DNA of 64,000 bases. It comes from Tetragonia tetragonoides. Taxonomy: Eukaryota; Streptophyta; Magnoliopsida; Caryophyllales; Aizoaceae. Below are positions 35,428 to 46,437 of this stretch, piece by piece; within the stretch, counting starts at the first letter, position 1; every line of letters starts with the position of its first letter. Position numbers and translations under genes: made by a program. The stretch spans positions 33,936,501 through 34,000,500 of the forward strand of contig CM076143.1 in assembly GCA_038025085.1 (NCBI GenBank). Direction: 5' to 3'. Under the pieces are notes generated by a model. That model searched no databases. It was given only the letters and a program-made list of their open reading frames with translations, and was not told the DNA's origin.

Positions 35428-36024
35428 CTACACAAGACCATGCACAAACGCCTCAATAGGGTCTCGGTTAAGAGTAGAAAAGTGGACCTCAACCTCATGC
35501 TCAACCTCCGTTGTAACCGACACCCAAGGAGTAGGTGGGGCCATGGCCGAGGACTCCCCTTGCGTTGGTAGTGGATGCACGGGAACATACTCGGGGATAG
35601 GAGGAATGTGAGGGAAGTAAACCCACTTTCCCTTATGGTATTGGATCACGGTCTCAGGTATGAGAGTGACTCCCATAGTGGCGACATACCACTCGGAGTA
35701 GGCTTGGTTCAAGATACCCCTCATGTAGGCTAAATCCAAATACCATTTACCCTTGATAGAATAATGAATAGCATTAAACTTGTTATCAAACACAAGGATA
35801 TACATGTAATTGAAACGAACGCTAAGCCATGGCTCGACGGAAGGAAGAGTCTTTAGAAGAACATAGACTCTCCACCCCTCAAAGTCAACAGGCTCATCGG
35901 TGTATGGTGCGTAGGCGTTACAAGCAACGGTGAAACGTGCCAAGTAGTCCTCAATAGACTCGTCGTCCTTCATTGCGAGTGTGACCGGATGCGGTGGTAC
36001 AAGGGATACGGGAGTAGGTGCCAT
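35428..36024 (-). CDS. Extra upstream ORF of chromovirus G, 198 aa, unknown function
   Basis: Intact frame on the gag strand, placed between the primer site (147 bp upstream) and gag (530 bp downstream). It starts MAPTPVSLVPPHPVTLAMKD directly after a TAG that closes a T-rich run (splice-acceptor-like). Residues ~20-35 contain a helix-type stretch (DDESIEDYLARFTVAC) loosely reminiscent of gag capsid helices. The middle is rich in Tyr and Trp (SIKGKWYLDLAYMRGILN; YHKGKWVYFPHIPPIP). The C-terminus is acidic (TTEVEHEVEVHF). No signal peptide, membrane segment or known catalytic motif is seen. Chromoviruses of this type normally have only gag-pol, so this is an additional gene. It has stayed open although gag-pol around it carries many lesions. 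Product and role unknown. Confidence 0.6.
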   Translation of the reverse strand: MAPTPVSLVPPHPVTLAMKDDESIEDYLARFTVACNAYAPYTDEPVDFEGWRVYVLLKTLPSVEPWLSVRFNYMYILVFDNKFNAIHYSIKGKWYLDLAYMRGILNQAYSEWYVATMGVTLIPETVIQYHKGKWVYFPHIPPIPEYVPVHPLPTQGESSAMAPPTPWVSVTTEVEHEVEVHFSTLNRDPIEAFVHGLV

Positions 36025-36171
36025 CTAGAATAAACTCAATATAGCACATAATCTAAACATTAGTTGCAAACCTGGAAAATGAACTTAAACTCTTCTAAAT
36101 GCACATGCACCCTTTTTCTTAATCTACCTCGTTTTCATTTTTAGCTTTTAAGTTCTGATCTAAATTTTTAT

Positions 36172-36183
36172 GCTCTGATACCA
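36172..36183 (-). other. Primer binding site of G
   Basis: TGGTATCAGAGC on the minus strand, three bases from the LTR end. It is complementary to the 3' end of initiator tRNA-Met, the common primer of plant chromoviruses. Confidence 0.9.
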
Positions 36184-36186
36184 TTT

Positions 36187-39185
36187 TGTAACGACCCGGA
36201 ATTTAACCCCGATTAATTATACACTAATCGAAGGTTATCAACCCCAAGATCTCAATCAACAAAACGGCATATCATATCATAAAAATTCCAAGTCATTACC
36301 GCCGTATCCATTTTAAGACAAATGGATACAAAGCTATTAGGGAAATTACAAAAACAACCGAAATAAAATAATTATTGTCTTAAGTACATAACGACCTAAC
36401 TTCACACCTAAATAAGCTAATATTATAATGATTATGCCATCCCATGCCATGCAACAAACGTCCATCAAACTGCTCCACAATTCCGAACAACGATCACATT
36501 CACTCCATTATGTAAAAATAATAATAAAATAAGTTTTGAGAAACTTATCCTTTTCACGTTCATAAGTCATTTGTCAAATTTAATATAGATAATAAGTGAT
36601 GTGTTTTTAAATACAATAATAATCACATTTTCTTTAATAAACATTCGAAAATCAAGATCACAAGTATCTTCTCTTAATATCAATAAATCACCAAATTAGT
36701 CATAAATAATCCACTCGTAAATTCTCCTAAAAATTATGTTAGTCATTTTATGTTAGGTGGTAGGAAGAGATGCGCGATTAAGGTCTTATCTACCTTAATC
36801 ATAATTCACTTAATTTCTCATAAATATTTGGATTTAGAATCCAACTTCTTAGTCTCAATTTCTTGGACTCTAAGGTCCCATAATTCGTACTAAGGCTCTT
36901 GGCTGGGCATTGTAGCCAGTTTATTATAGTGTGCACACTTAAACTCACATTTCCTTCAATCATTTCAAGGTTGCAAAGCTTGAATGCTACCACAATTAAT
37001 CTTTCGTTAATGATCAAACAATTTCACACAATTTTCTTTTCACTTTGTTTGGGATCAAGTGATAACTTGATATACCCCATTAATTTAGTGTTTTAAGTCC
37101 TTATAATGTCCTCATAAGTCTACATCTCCTCATGTCACCACACTTAAAACTTCAGCATTATATTGTCCATATACAAGCTCACTTTCTCATAACCTTAACA
37201 ATTCTCACATGCAACAACATTTCCAACTATCCATAAGTCAAAGTGTACATTCACATTTCCATAAATCATGATAACACCTCAATATATCACAATATCAATT
37301 GTCAAAGTATAAGTTTCAAAAATTGTCAAATTCTCATCACACTTTCACAGCATAACCAAGAACACAATAATTCACAATCGTTATATCTTATCACTTAAAC
37401 AACTAATTTTATCATAAATTTCCAAATTACTCACAATCATCCTCAAACATCATTCGAATAACATGCAAGGGCAAACATTCATAAAAGTCTATTTATTTTC
37501 ACAATTTTCATAAATCACAAAAATTATTTTTATATAATTTTATAAAGGGATTAATGGACATGAAAATTACCATGACTTCAGCAAAAGACTTAACAACAAA
37601 TCCTCCTCTTGATTCGACAATCACCTTGAGCTTAGAATTTTATTTTCCTTTAATTAGTCCAAATTTAACATGCAAGAGTTTAAAATGCAAGTTCCTTGAT
37701 TTTTACTGATTTCTTGTTAATTTCGAAAATTAGGGTTTTTATTTCTTTTATTTTCTTTTTCGACATTTCCATTTTTGGAGTTGATTTTGTGGTCCATTTT
37801 TAGATCAAGTTTCCAATTTGGGGTTTTTACTTGGTTTAACTTGGTTTTTTCATTTTTGGTCAAAAATGTCCAAAATCGACATGAAACGACGTTAGGGTCC
37901 AAAGTAGGTTTAGATGAACATGGTCAACTTTATTTTAGGCAATTTTCGAAAGATTAAGAGTAGAAGATGAAGATTAAAGGTTTAGGTGTAACATTTTCAT
38001 GATCAAGAACTAGAAATCGAAAAGGGTTTAAGAATTTACCTTGCTTGCTTAATTCCAACTTGTTCTCGGTTTAGGAAGAAAAAAAGTGGACTTCTCAACT
38101 TGATTTTGAGTAGAGACAACAAAGAAAAGATTTGTGTAAGTATTTATTTTTATGATCTAGAATTTATTTAACAATGTACAAGATTTTTAGTTTGAGTTTT
38201 CTTACCCTTTTTCTTCTCTTTTCTCTTTCGGTTTTCCCCTTCTTTTCTTCATTTCTCTCACTAAAATCTGATTTGCTTTTGTGATAATGTGGGATAGATT
38301 TTAGGAGATTTGATTTTGGAAGAATTAATTTTGTTTGTTGAGTTGGCTTGGGATTTCCAGTAGTAAGGGGTATAGGGTGTAAGAGTATTAACTTGCAAAA
38401 TTAAACTAAGGCTTGGGAAGAGTAAAAGCAAGAGGGATAATGATGATTATGGGTATGGCTCTCTTAATTTGTATTGGGCATTTTGTTGGGTGCTTTAACC
38501 CTTCAAAATTCTGATTTTCTTACTTTATTTTTCTCTTCCTTTTTGCTTGTTTTGTTCACGGTTTTCCACTCCCGTTTTATAAGCTAATTTGCTGAATTTT
38601 AGTCTTCATGCTATACCCCATCATATGTCAAAACCATTCACATACATGCAATACCATGGTTTGGGCACATTTTTAATTCTTTCATGGCATAATTTGGTTA
38701 TGACTCACCATATCATACCCCATGCAAAATTCTGAATTTTCACTTCTAAATTGGGTAGTGCCACCTAAGTGAACACTTGTTCACTTTAGGAAAGTCTTTA
38801 ATAAATATTAGACATAAAATAATAACCCATGTCCAAGTCAATGAATAGGAATTACTTAGCAAGGTCATCCTCCACTTCTAATTGCATGCATACGGTTACT
38901 TTGTAGATTAGCAAAATAATTTAAGTAGTTTATTTAGCTTAATCAAGCATTAGATAATTAAACGTAATTTTTAGAGATTAAACAAGCAATTAATAAAACT
39001 GTAAAGGTTTCGTGTTAATTAGTCCTAATCACGAAAATTATAGAGTTTATCAAGCTAATACGAAAATTTAAGAATTTAAAATTTTTGAGTTTAATTAAGG
39101 TGCTAAGTTAATTTAATTGTGCTTTATTAAGTTAATCACAAAAATTAGCGCTTAATTAAGTAATTAAAATTTTCGGATTATTACA
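36187..39185 (-). repeat. 5' LTR of G
   Basis: 2999 bp, plus-strand reading TGTAACGACCCGG to CGGATTATTACA, an imperfect inverted repeat at the ends. It is complete, unlike the 3' copy. No genes; short frames inside are chance. Confidence 0.92.
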
Positions 39186-39207
39186 AAAGTGGTTTAACTC
39201 CACCAAG

Positions 39208-40056
39208 TCACGTGCCAACGAATAGCAGGTCCGGCATGAAAAAGACGTCCCATTCAGCAAGGGTCTTCTCATCATATAGCCTTTTTCTAACCAAGAAGCT
39301 AGCGGCAGTATAAGTCTTCTTTTTCCAGGCTTGAGAGGTACGAGCTATCATCTTCTCTGGCGATTCTATCAGCCTTATATGGTCGCATAACCAAATTTGA
39401 AGCAGCAGGGGCCTGCTAGAAAAGGCCTTGTGAGACGAGATTTTCAACCTGTCAAGCCCTAAAATAGTTTATCCTATCGCCAGATGCAACGGAGAATGCT
39501 CTTCAGCCATTTGATTCACCACTCGCAACAACGAGGCTCTACCCAGGTTGGAGGACTCTGCATTAGCAATTAATAGGCGATTCAACAGGCAAAGTACAAA
39601 AGCAATGCCTAAATATTGCATCCTGTTCAGAAGAAGAAGCAAACTTTTTACAAATCTGAACTAAGTCCAAATCGACACCGAGAATTATTCTTTTAGCTTC
39701 TGCAGAGGACAAACCTAGAGATTTCTTGTACTGATTACTAAAACCATCCCTCAAATAAGGCACTGCTGGGGGAAGAACATCAGACATGTTAGTAATGGCA
39801 ACGAATTCTTCAACTAGAGGGCATAATTCACAGTTACCGAAACGGAAGACGTGCAAGTCTGGGTCCCAATAGTTCAAAGCATATCAAAGAAGAGGCCACA
39901 AGATTTTGGTTGGTCTTAGAGCCCATAAGGTTGAGATATGGTACGGAGCCAGTTCTAGTTTATCTTCTATGGTCAGATTTTTACACCAGGCATCGAACAG
40001 ACTTTCAAAGGATTTCAAAATTTTTGAAGTTTTGGGAAATTTGAGAGAGCTAAAGT
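39208..40056 (-). pseudogene. Antisense additional ORF of C (Tat 'gypsy-type' N-domain protein), broken
   Basis: Minus-strand frame, antisense to C. From about 40056, after a splice-acceptor-like CTCTTTTTCAG, it reads SDFSSLKFPKTSKIL, then LAPYHISTLWALRP. After a TGA comes YWDPDLHVFRFGNCELCP, then VEEFVAITNMSDVLPP. A frameshift at about 39570 joins NRLLIANAESSNLGRASLL, then a stop at about 39467, then KISSHKAFSSRPLLLQIWLC, ending WDVFFMPDLLFVGT. The pattern (W-D-P..VFRFG..ELCP..EEF, later PLLLQIW) matches plant proteins carried by Tat/Ogre elements as additional ORFs (DUF7745/'gypsy-type transposon' families, from memory). Function unknown. It has at least two stops and one frameshift. Confidence 0.65.
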
Positions 40057-40598
40057 CTGAAAAAGAGATACGACATTAGACATCCCGTAAATCCTAGTTA
40101 TAGGCAAAGAGTCGGGTCAGAAGGAGTCAGAAATCCACGAAAAAGGCCCAAAGCTAGAGCCGCCAGCGCCAGGGCCGCTAGCGGCTCTCACCTTTGGCCC
40201 AGAGCCACTAGCGACCCCGACCTCAGCCCACTCGACATTTCTCTTTTTGTTCCTGCCCGCCCGCTTTGTTCGTTCCTCTCGGTTTAAGCCCAATTTTCAA
40301 AGACACAACGGGGTTACAAGGCCCGAGACTCTCTTAGATTTATTCTTTTTCTACTTTCTTTCTATTTCTTTTTTCTTTTTTTTTAGGGGGTATAATATGT
40401 GTAATTTTTGCTTTTTCTTGCAATTTTTACCTTTTTCTTTACTTTATTCCCTAAATTATGTCCCACTCTTTACTGCATAACACATTGCATACTTAGGATC
40501 AGACGGGCATAGTCGAGTCATAATAGCATATCAAACATATGCATAAAACATGAGTTCAAAGTTTGAAGATCAAGGTTTACAAATCAAGCCTATGCTAT
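40057..40598 (-). promoter_or_regulatory. Candidate upstream region of the antisense ORF
   Basis: Contains a GC-rich block at about 40145-40240 with GGGCCGCTAGCGGCTC in otherwise AT-rich DNA, lying about 100-180 bp before the antisense frame, and a long T-rich stretch (40340-40450). No gene in this stretch. The link to transcription is an inference from the same palindrome standing before the LTR TATA boxes and the PMD gene. Confidence 0.35.
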
Positions 40599-43389
40599 TC
40601 AACTAGATTCATCATCGTCATTGCTATCGGCCTCATCCTCAGCGGAAGGCCCCTGACCATAGTTCACGGACGAGTAATAGAAGGAGCTTTGAGTACCGAA
40701 CGAGCTATAAATCGGCCTGCTATTGGGCCTCATGTCTCGTCCATCATATACTGGTGCATGCGTAGGGATACCTGCCGAAAACCCCGTCCCAAAGAGGCTG
40801 TCAGTGGCTTGACTAGCAAAGTCCATAGCCACCTTCTGATATGAAGGCCCAGCTTGAGTTACATCCCACCCAGGGGCTTTCGCCCTACCTCCAGCCATAG
40901 GGGTCACAGTGGGCCTAGTAATGAAAGAAGGCTGAAAACCCGCTGGAGAAAACATCTCAGGCACAGGAATGCGCGACATAGAAGATCCGGGCGCCTCATC
41001 AACAGGAGGCATGGTCGCAGCTCCAGTAGGTGAACGAGCAACAAATGGTCTGTTCGCCGAAGACACTCTCGCAGCTGACGAATGTCGAGGTCCCACAGAA
41101 GATGAAGACTGCGACATCTGCAAACAATCAAGACCGAAATGTTAAATTAAGCACTCCACTTAGCTAAACAAAAAGACTAAAGTCTACTTACATCAGCGGT
41201 CCTGGATCGAGAACTCTTCCCTCTACCCATCACCCGGCTATATCCCTTCTTCAACAAATGAATGAGTTTGAAGACTTGAGAAGTCTGCTCTCGGTTCAGC
41301 TACAAGAAGGAACAAAAGTTAAAGTCAGCATTCGAAAGCAACACAAAAAAAGCAAGAAGTTATAAAAACTTACCCCCGTACAACCAACAGTCAAGGGTAG
41401 GCCCTCCACGGCCTCTCCATCATCAATATGTAGAGGGAGCTCCTCTACTATACGTCCCCCACTCTCACCAATGTACCTCACCTCATTGCTCGTCAAGGTC
41501 ACACTTGGGGGCTGGCCACGAGGAACTCTGGAATGGGACCTCCTTGGACCCTGAGGAGCTAAACGATCCGCCAACGGGACACAAAAGTCAGTATATTACA
41601 CATATAGCTGAAAAGGAAAAAATAAAGATCATACCTCAGAAGTAAGGTCTGGCATCAGACGACCCAAGCAATAGGCCAGATACACAGCTGTACGGTCCAA
41701 GCCAGTAACCTTCGACTCAACAAACTGCTTGGCCGCCATTCCCTGAGTCACGACTCCAAAGTCGCCCACGCTCAGATTGCGCAGATAGAACATGGTCATA
41801 GGAGGGTCCTCCAGAACTAAATGACTACCCAAGGCAGGATAAACCAATCGAGTCAAGAGGTCCCCCAAGTACCACAAAAAGCTAAATGGCCCCTCAAAGT
41901 CCACCCGCAGGGTGGATACCCTGAAGGACTCGGTGGTAATATGGGCCGGAACCCCGGAAATACTGTCAAATGCATTCCATGACACCTGCAGATTACAAGA
42001 TCAAACGTCATTCACATCAAATGAACAAAAAAAAAAAACCATATATAAACGCAAGTAAGTTGAAGACACCATACCTCAGACGCAGCATGACTCTAAAAGG
42101 TAGCCCGAAAATGCTCCAAAGAGGCAAACGGGTGGTTATCCCTACCAACCCACCGTGAACCTAGTGTGAACATCCTCAATCCAGGACAGTGAGGACCAAA
42201 AGCTGAAAAATACTCAAAGAACCACTGCTGCCATACAAGCAAGAACAATCAGATACAACTCTTCTACAAAGTATGCATATGCAAATTAAAAACATATATG
42301 CCTACCTCCAGTATTCTCCACGGGCCAGAGATAGACACCCTCCGACTCGTCGGCTTAGGCCAGCAAGCCTGACGACACCACCTCACCAAAGAAGCATACG
42401 CAGGAGCACCATAGTTGTACTCATGTACTTTAGACAAGTTGTCTAAAGATGTCAAGAAGCCGACCTAACACGCACTCTTCTTCTGGGCAAAGATGGTCGC
42501 CCCCAACAAGTAAGCCAAGAAGATACGAGCCCTCTGCTCCTCGGTAAGCCCCTGCTCCGCTAAGGTTGCCCATAACCTCGGCAAGGAAACTCATTCATCC
42601 CTAAAGTAAACAGATACATGCCCGTATAGCTCAACCAACCTATCAGCCTGCCTGTGATAAGTCGCGTCATACTGTATACGACGCCCTCTGAAGGACAAAT
42701 CCGTCAATACAATGAACTGGTTGGGAGTAGGAAACATCTCCCCCACAGGAGTGTGGAAAGTGTTCGTGGTATCCCAAAACCTCTCCAATAACCCCCCGGA
42801 AAACTATCCTAGTATCCCCAGAATGACAAGCCGGCTAACCAACAGAAACTGCTCAAAGCCCGAAGCCTGCACTATCTCCCTAGCCCCCACCATAAATGTG
42901 TCCAACATCATGGCCCAATGAGAAGTAAACCTATGAGCCTGCAGCAGAATACCAACACACTAGCCATTAAATAAAATTTTCTCAACACCCCAAATACTAC
43001 AAATACAGCCCAAAATAATTCCACACAAATTATATACAGCTTACCACCAATCCAATACAAATCCCAATTTGTTCGCGTGCCGAAGCACTAACAGTTCAAA
43101 TTTTCAGTAAAAAAAATATATATATACTGAACAGACCCAAAAAAAAAGAGAGTCGGAAACATACCAACTAAGGGTTTGACATATGACTCTGCCTGTCCAG
43201 TAGCAAAATACTACGATCCCAAACCCCAGCCGGGCACCAGTCCACGCGCATAAACGAGTCCAGATACACATTTGCCCCATCTGCATGCCGAGGGACGGGT
43301 GTACTAGAAGATGGAAGCCCAGTGCGAAAGAGGTCCCGGTTTTCCTCCTTCTCACCCATGGGACGCTTCCCTTTATCTTTGGGAGCCAT
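40599..43389 (-). pseudogene. Plant mobile domain (PMD) gene, seven exons, antisense in C, five stops
   Basis: Coding exons (minus): 43389-43165, 42938-42306, 42227-42075, 41985-41635, 41550-41374, 41299-41192, 41117-40599. All introns are GT-AG and all exon lengths divide by three (722 codons with stop). Exon 1 starts MAPKDKGKRPMGEKEEN. Exon 2 carries the PMD core (FWDTTNTFHTPVGEMFPTPN, then VLTDLSFRGRRIQYD; SLPRLWATLAEQGLTEEQ). Exon 4 ends with LDRTAVYLAYCLGRLMPD. Exon 7 is Ser/Pro-rich and ends EDEADSNDDDESS. Stops: TAG in exon 1 (near 43170), TAG, TGA and TAG in exon 2, TAG in exon 3. PMD proteins occur both in silencing-linked host genes (MAIL1/MAIN type) and as passengers of transposons. 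Here it lies between pol and 3' LTR of a Tat element, so a passenger is likelier. Confidence 0.8.
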
Positions 43390-43415
43390 AGAAGACGAAT
43401 GGAAGTTTTCTCTCC

Positions 43416-43561
43416 CTACAAGTGAAAATTTCAAGTTTCAGATTCGCAAGAAACAAGTATACATTCAACAATGCAACCCGAAATTCAGCAACTAGGCGGA
43501 AAAAAAAAAAAAAAACAAATTCAAGACAAAAAGCAAGGAAATTGGTCAAGAATCGACTTAC
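43416..43561 (-). other. Intron in the 5' UTR of the PMD gene
   Basis: Donor CAAG|GTAAGTC at 43561 and acceptor TTTTCACTTGTAG at 43416 on the minus strand, 26 bp before the ATG. Leader introns are common in plant genes and support a true gene structure rather than a chance frame. Confidence 0.6.
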
Positions 43562-43682
43562 CTTGAAAAAGTTGAAGAACGCAACAATGGTGGCTAGCTC
43601 GACAATGCTCTCGACTAAGAAGACAAACAATGAAGCAAAAATGCGAAAAAATTCACGGCAAAACAATTTTGCCAGCTCAATG

Positions 43683-43800
43683 TGAGCGCCGCTAGCGGCG
43701 CTCGCGAGGGCCGCTATCGCTAAGAGGCGCAGCACCGCTAGCGGCTCTCGCTAAGAGGTGCAGCACCGCTAGCGGCGCTAACCTGGGCCGCTAGTGGCCC
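43683..43800. repeat. GC-rich palindrome cluster upstream of the PMD gene
   Basis: Three or more copies of GCCGCTAGCGGC-type palindromes (GCGCCGCTAGCGGCGC at about 43687, ACCGCTAGCGGC at about 43735 and 43768) within 120 bp, with the internal repeat GCTAAGAGG(C/T)GCAGCACCGCTAGC. It lies about 300-410 bp before the PMD ATG. The same palindrome is in the C and C' LTRs upstream of the TATA box. Confidence 0.75.
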
Positions 43801-43959
43801 TGAGTGGCCTGCACGCGTGAGCCTCCTTCTGTCATTCGCGGCAAAGACCAGTACCGAGCACGCGGGAGCAAGTCCCCTTTGGCCCACCAATTCAAAATTC
43901 AACAACTGGCCCATCCTGCGATACCAAGTATTATCAGGTAAAACTAACCCAGTTGTTTA

Positions 43960-44981
43960 CTAATGATGACTGGATTTCATCATATGATGACATCCAGCTG
44001 GCAAGCTGACAGCCGTCAGCGGCCCTGGGTTAACAGCCAAGGCCGCTAGCGGCTGTGGCCAGCGCCGCTAGCGACCCTGGCCAGGGCCGCCAGCTGCTCT
44101 GGATGAAAATTCAGAGCCGCTAGCGGCGCTCGGTGGGTCTCCAGGCCCGACATATTTTTTTTAAGCCCAAATTCCGAATTTCGGCTTCCCCTCACCCGTC
44201 CAACCCTACTTCCTTCGCCTATAAATATGACCCTCGACCCTCATTCAAAAAGACACAGCCTACAGTTCACAACCTCTATTATCGGTTGACTACTCCCGAG
44301 CTTCTCCCTCTTTCTTCCAAATTTGAGATCTTGTCTTTACTATTTGTGCTAAATAGCCTACAGTTTAGGTACTAACTCCTGAGGGCTCAAATTAAATTAT
44401 TTGCCTAATTGTTTATTTTCTAGTAGTCATAATGTAAATATCATGCCAATAACGTCTTTTATTGCTTACTAAATATTGTCTTCCAAGCATGTCTAGTCGT
44501 TGTAATGCTCAATTTGTCAATCGAATGCATGTCTAAACATGGGTTAAAAATAAATGTTGTAACTTGTGATAAACCAATTAATAGTCTAAGTCTACGTTGT
44601 TAATCCGGTTTTGCATGGGAATTACGTCTTTAAATTATTAAGCAAACTTGAGTTAGTAGAGGCCGACATAATACGAGCGAGTTTGGTGCCTAACACCTTC
44701 CCACCTCGTACATTCGCCTCCGAACCCTTTATTCTTGGGGACTCATATGTTCTATATGAGCGAGAGTCCTAAAAACATGATCAGTTCACTTATCGCTCTA
44801 TTGGGTTGTCCCTTCGATAAAACGCTGATAGCAGATTTGTGACCTCTTTCATGATTTGTATTCAATTCAAGTCTTTACAAAAGCTTTTCTAACTCGATGG
44901 TCCCTTGAACTTATCTAAACTCCCAACTTACAAATTTTCTATAAGGACACAGTCCGTGGCGAGAAATCTCAGGTCCTTACA
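43960..44981 (+). repeat. 3' LTR of C, lacking its first ~300 bp
   Basis: Homologous to 20322-21313 of the 5' LTR, ends CCTTACA, and is followed by the GAAGG target-site duplication. The first part of the LTR (20019-20321) has no counterpart here: 43800-43960 is different sequence. A GC-rich palindrome block is at 44035-44135, TATA box at 44220. Confidence 0.85.
44220..44227 (+). promoter_or_regulatory. LTR TATA box of C (3' LTR)
   Basis: TATAAATA in the same context as at 20528. Confidence 0.65.
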
Positions 44982-44986
44982 GAAGG

Positions 44987-45458
44987 TGGAGAAACAGCAA
45001 GACTTGTTTGATCTTGTAACTTCACTATCATCGTCCTTCACTGATCATGCAAGCTAATTCACCAAAACCATCAAATAGCTGACAAAATTAGCAACAACAA
45101 GATGAGAGAGAGAGAGAGAGAGAGAGAGATCTGAAACTAACCTTGATTAGAAACTAATCACAGCTGGATCTTCTTCCTACACCCTAGTGCAGCATATCAT
45201 GAAGCCTCATGCCAACAGAAACACAATCATACAGAATCAGAGAACAGCAGCCACCAACTGAAGTTTCATGGCAGGTACATTTACAGCAAGCCAAAAACCC
45301 ATCACAACAACGACATGACAACAGTAACAAACCCAAATAAAAAAGAAGTAGATGAATGCAAATTCATTTTCCTTAAGCCATATCATAAACCTGGTATAGA
45401 ACCTGATTCCTTGTGTTATGGGCCTCAATACATGTAACTTAAAACCCCAACTTCAGGT
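44987..45458. other. CACTA B sequence between C and the MULE
   Basis: Right half of B resumes after the C duplication. It contains a (GA)n tract at 45108-45130. No gene seen. Confidence 0.6.
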
Positions 45459-46239
45459 TTAAAATTGGCGCAATTTGGTGAAAACCACCTACAAAGTTGC
45501 ACTTTTTGTCCACAACCCCCTGAATCGTTGCATTTTGTTCAGTACCCCTTTAAACGTTACTTCCGCCCTGTCACTCACCCCTTAAGTGATTTTCCGGCCA
45601 AATTTCATAACTCTCTTCTCAATTTACCCTCATGTTTAAAGCACATTTCACTTAAATGACCCTCTGTTTGACCAAGTTAATTGCCCCATTTGACCCTTTA
45701 ATTAATTAGCATTTTTTACTTAATTAACAAAACTAATTCCCCACTTAAAACAATAACACAATACTCCTTCTCTTTATCACATTTCTCCATCCACCATTAT
45801 TTCTGCCATTGTTGACATTTCTCCACCATCTCCATCTACAGTTTTATTTTGTGGGTTAATGATTTGGAACATCAAAACAAGAACTCCAAACGTCATTCTG
45901 GGTTTCACGTATGTGAGTGATATTTGGAGTTGATTGGGAAAATTAGACACCCAGCCCACAAAATGTATCCCTGATTTGTCATCTATCCTCAGTTAGGTGA
46001 AGGAAATCGAGCAACTTAGTTTACTTTCGCGGGTTTTGAAATCGAGCAACGTATAAACCCAAATTTGGGCTTCTGGTTTGTTGCAATTTATACGGGATTG
46101 TGAGTTCGGAGTCGATCGAATAATTGAAACCCGTTAGCCTCTGCTCCGTCCATAGCTGTAACCAAGAGGAGACTGAAGAGAGGGAGGGACTAGAAGAGAG
46201 ACTAGTGAATGCAGAACAATGCCCCGCCCCAGCCCATTT

Positions 46240-46400
46240 AATTTGCACTTATCCTTTTTATTTTTATATATCCTTTATTTTTCCTTTATCAACAATCTTA
46301 TCCCCATCTGCTTATTATTGCCAAACCCTCTCTTTCTCTCTCTGTCTTGGTGAATTTGCATCAATGGCAAGGAACAAGATCAAGGTAAGAAATACTGTGT
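46240..46400 (+). pseudogene. Captured promoter/first-exon fragment in the MULE
   Basis: A TATA-like tract (about 46257-46275), a CT-rich leader (46330-46350) and ATG at 46364 in a good plant context (CATCAATGGC) open MARNKIK. An ideal splice donor follows immediately (AAG|GTAAGAAA at 46385). The downstream exon is missing because the inverted repeat begins here. The seven residues are too few to name the donor gene. The layout is that of a Pack-MULE holding a host gene's 5' end. Confidence 0.5.
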
Positions 46401-46437
46401 TGTGTTTTTAAGTGTGGAGATTAGTTTTGTTAAATAA

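Larger units (their letters stand above)
27865..39185 (-). mobile_element. Chromovirus G (Tekay/Del-like) nested in C
   Basis: Minus-strand element with 5' LTR 36187-39185, iMet-type primer site, extra upstream ORF, gag, protease, RT/RNase H, integrase with chromodomain, polypurine tract and 3' LTR (~27865-30344). The outer ~490 bp of the 3' LTR are missing, together with an unknown piece of C, so the target-site duplication cannot be shown. Confidence 0.9.
20019..44981 (+). mobile_element. Tat/Ogre-like Ty3/gypsy element C, 25 kb, with nested element G
   Basis: LTR-bounded element with GAAGG duplications, a Tat-type primer site, gag/pol on the plus strand and a second (archaeal-type) RNase H, which marks the Tat group. 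It carries antisense frames between pol and the 3' LTR, as known for some Tat elements ('additional ORFs'). Chromovirus G is inserted behind pol. Without G it is about 13.6 kb. The capsid domain and protease are missing and pol is frameshifted, so it cannot move on its own. Confidence 0.9.

Noticed and set aside
46364..46384. MARNKIK as a MADS-box (AGL80-like) start
   Set aside because: Seven residues are too few, and type I MADS genes would not normally have an intron here; left unnamed.
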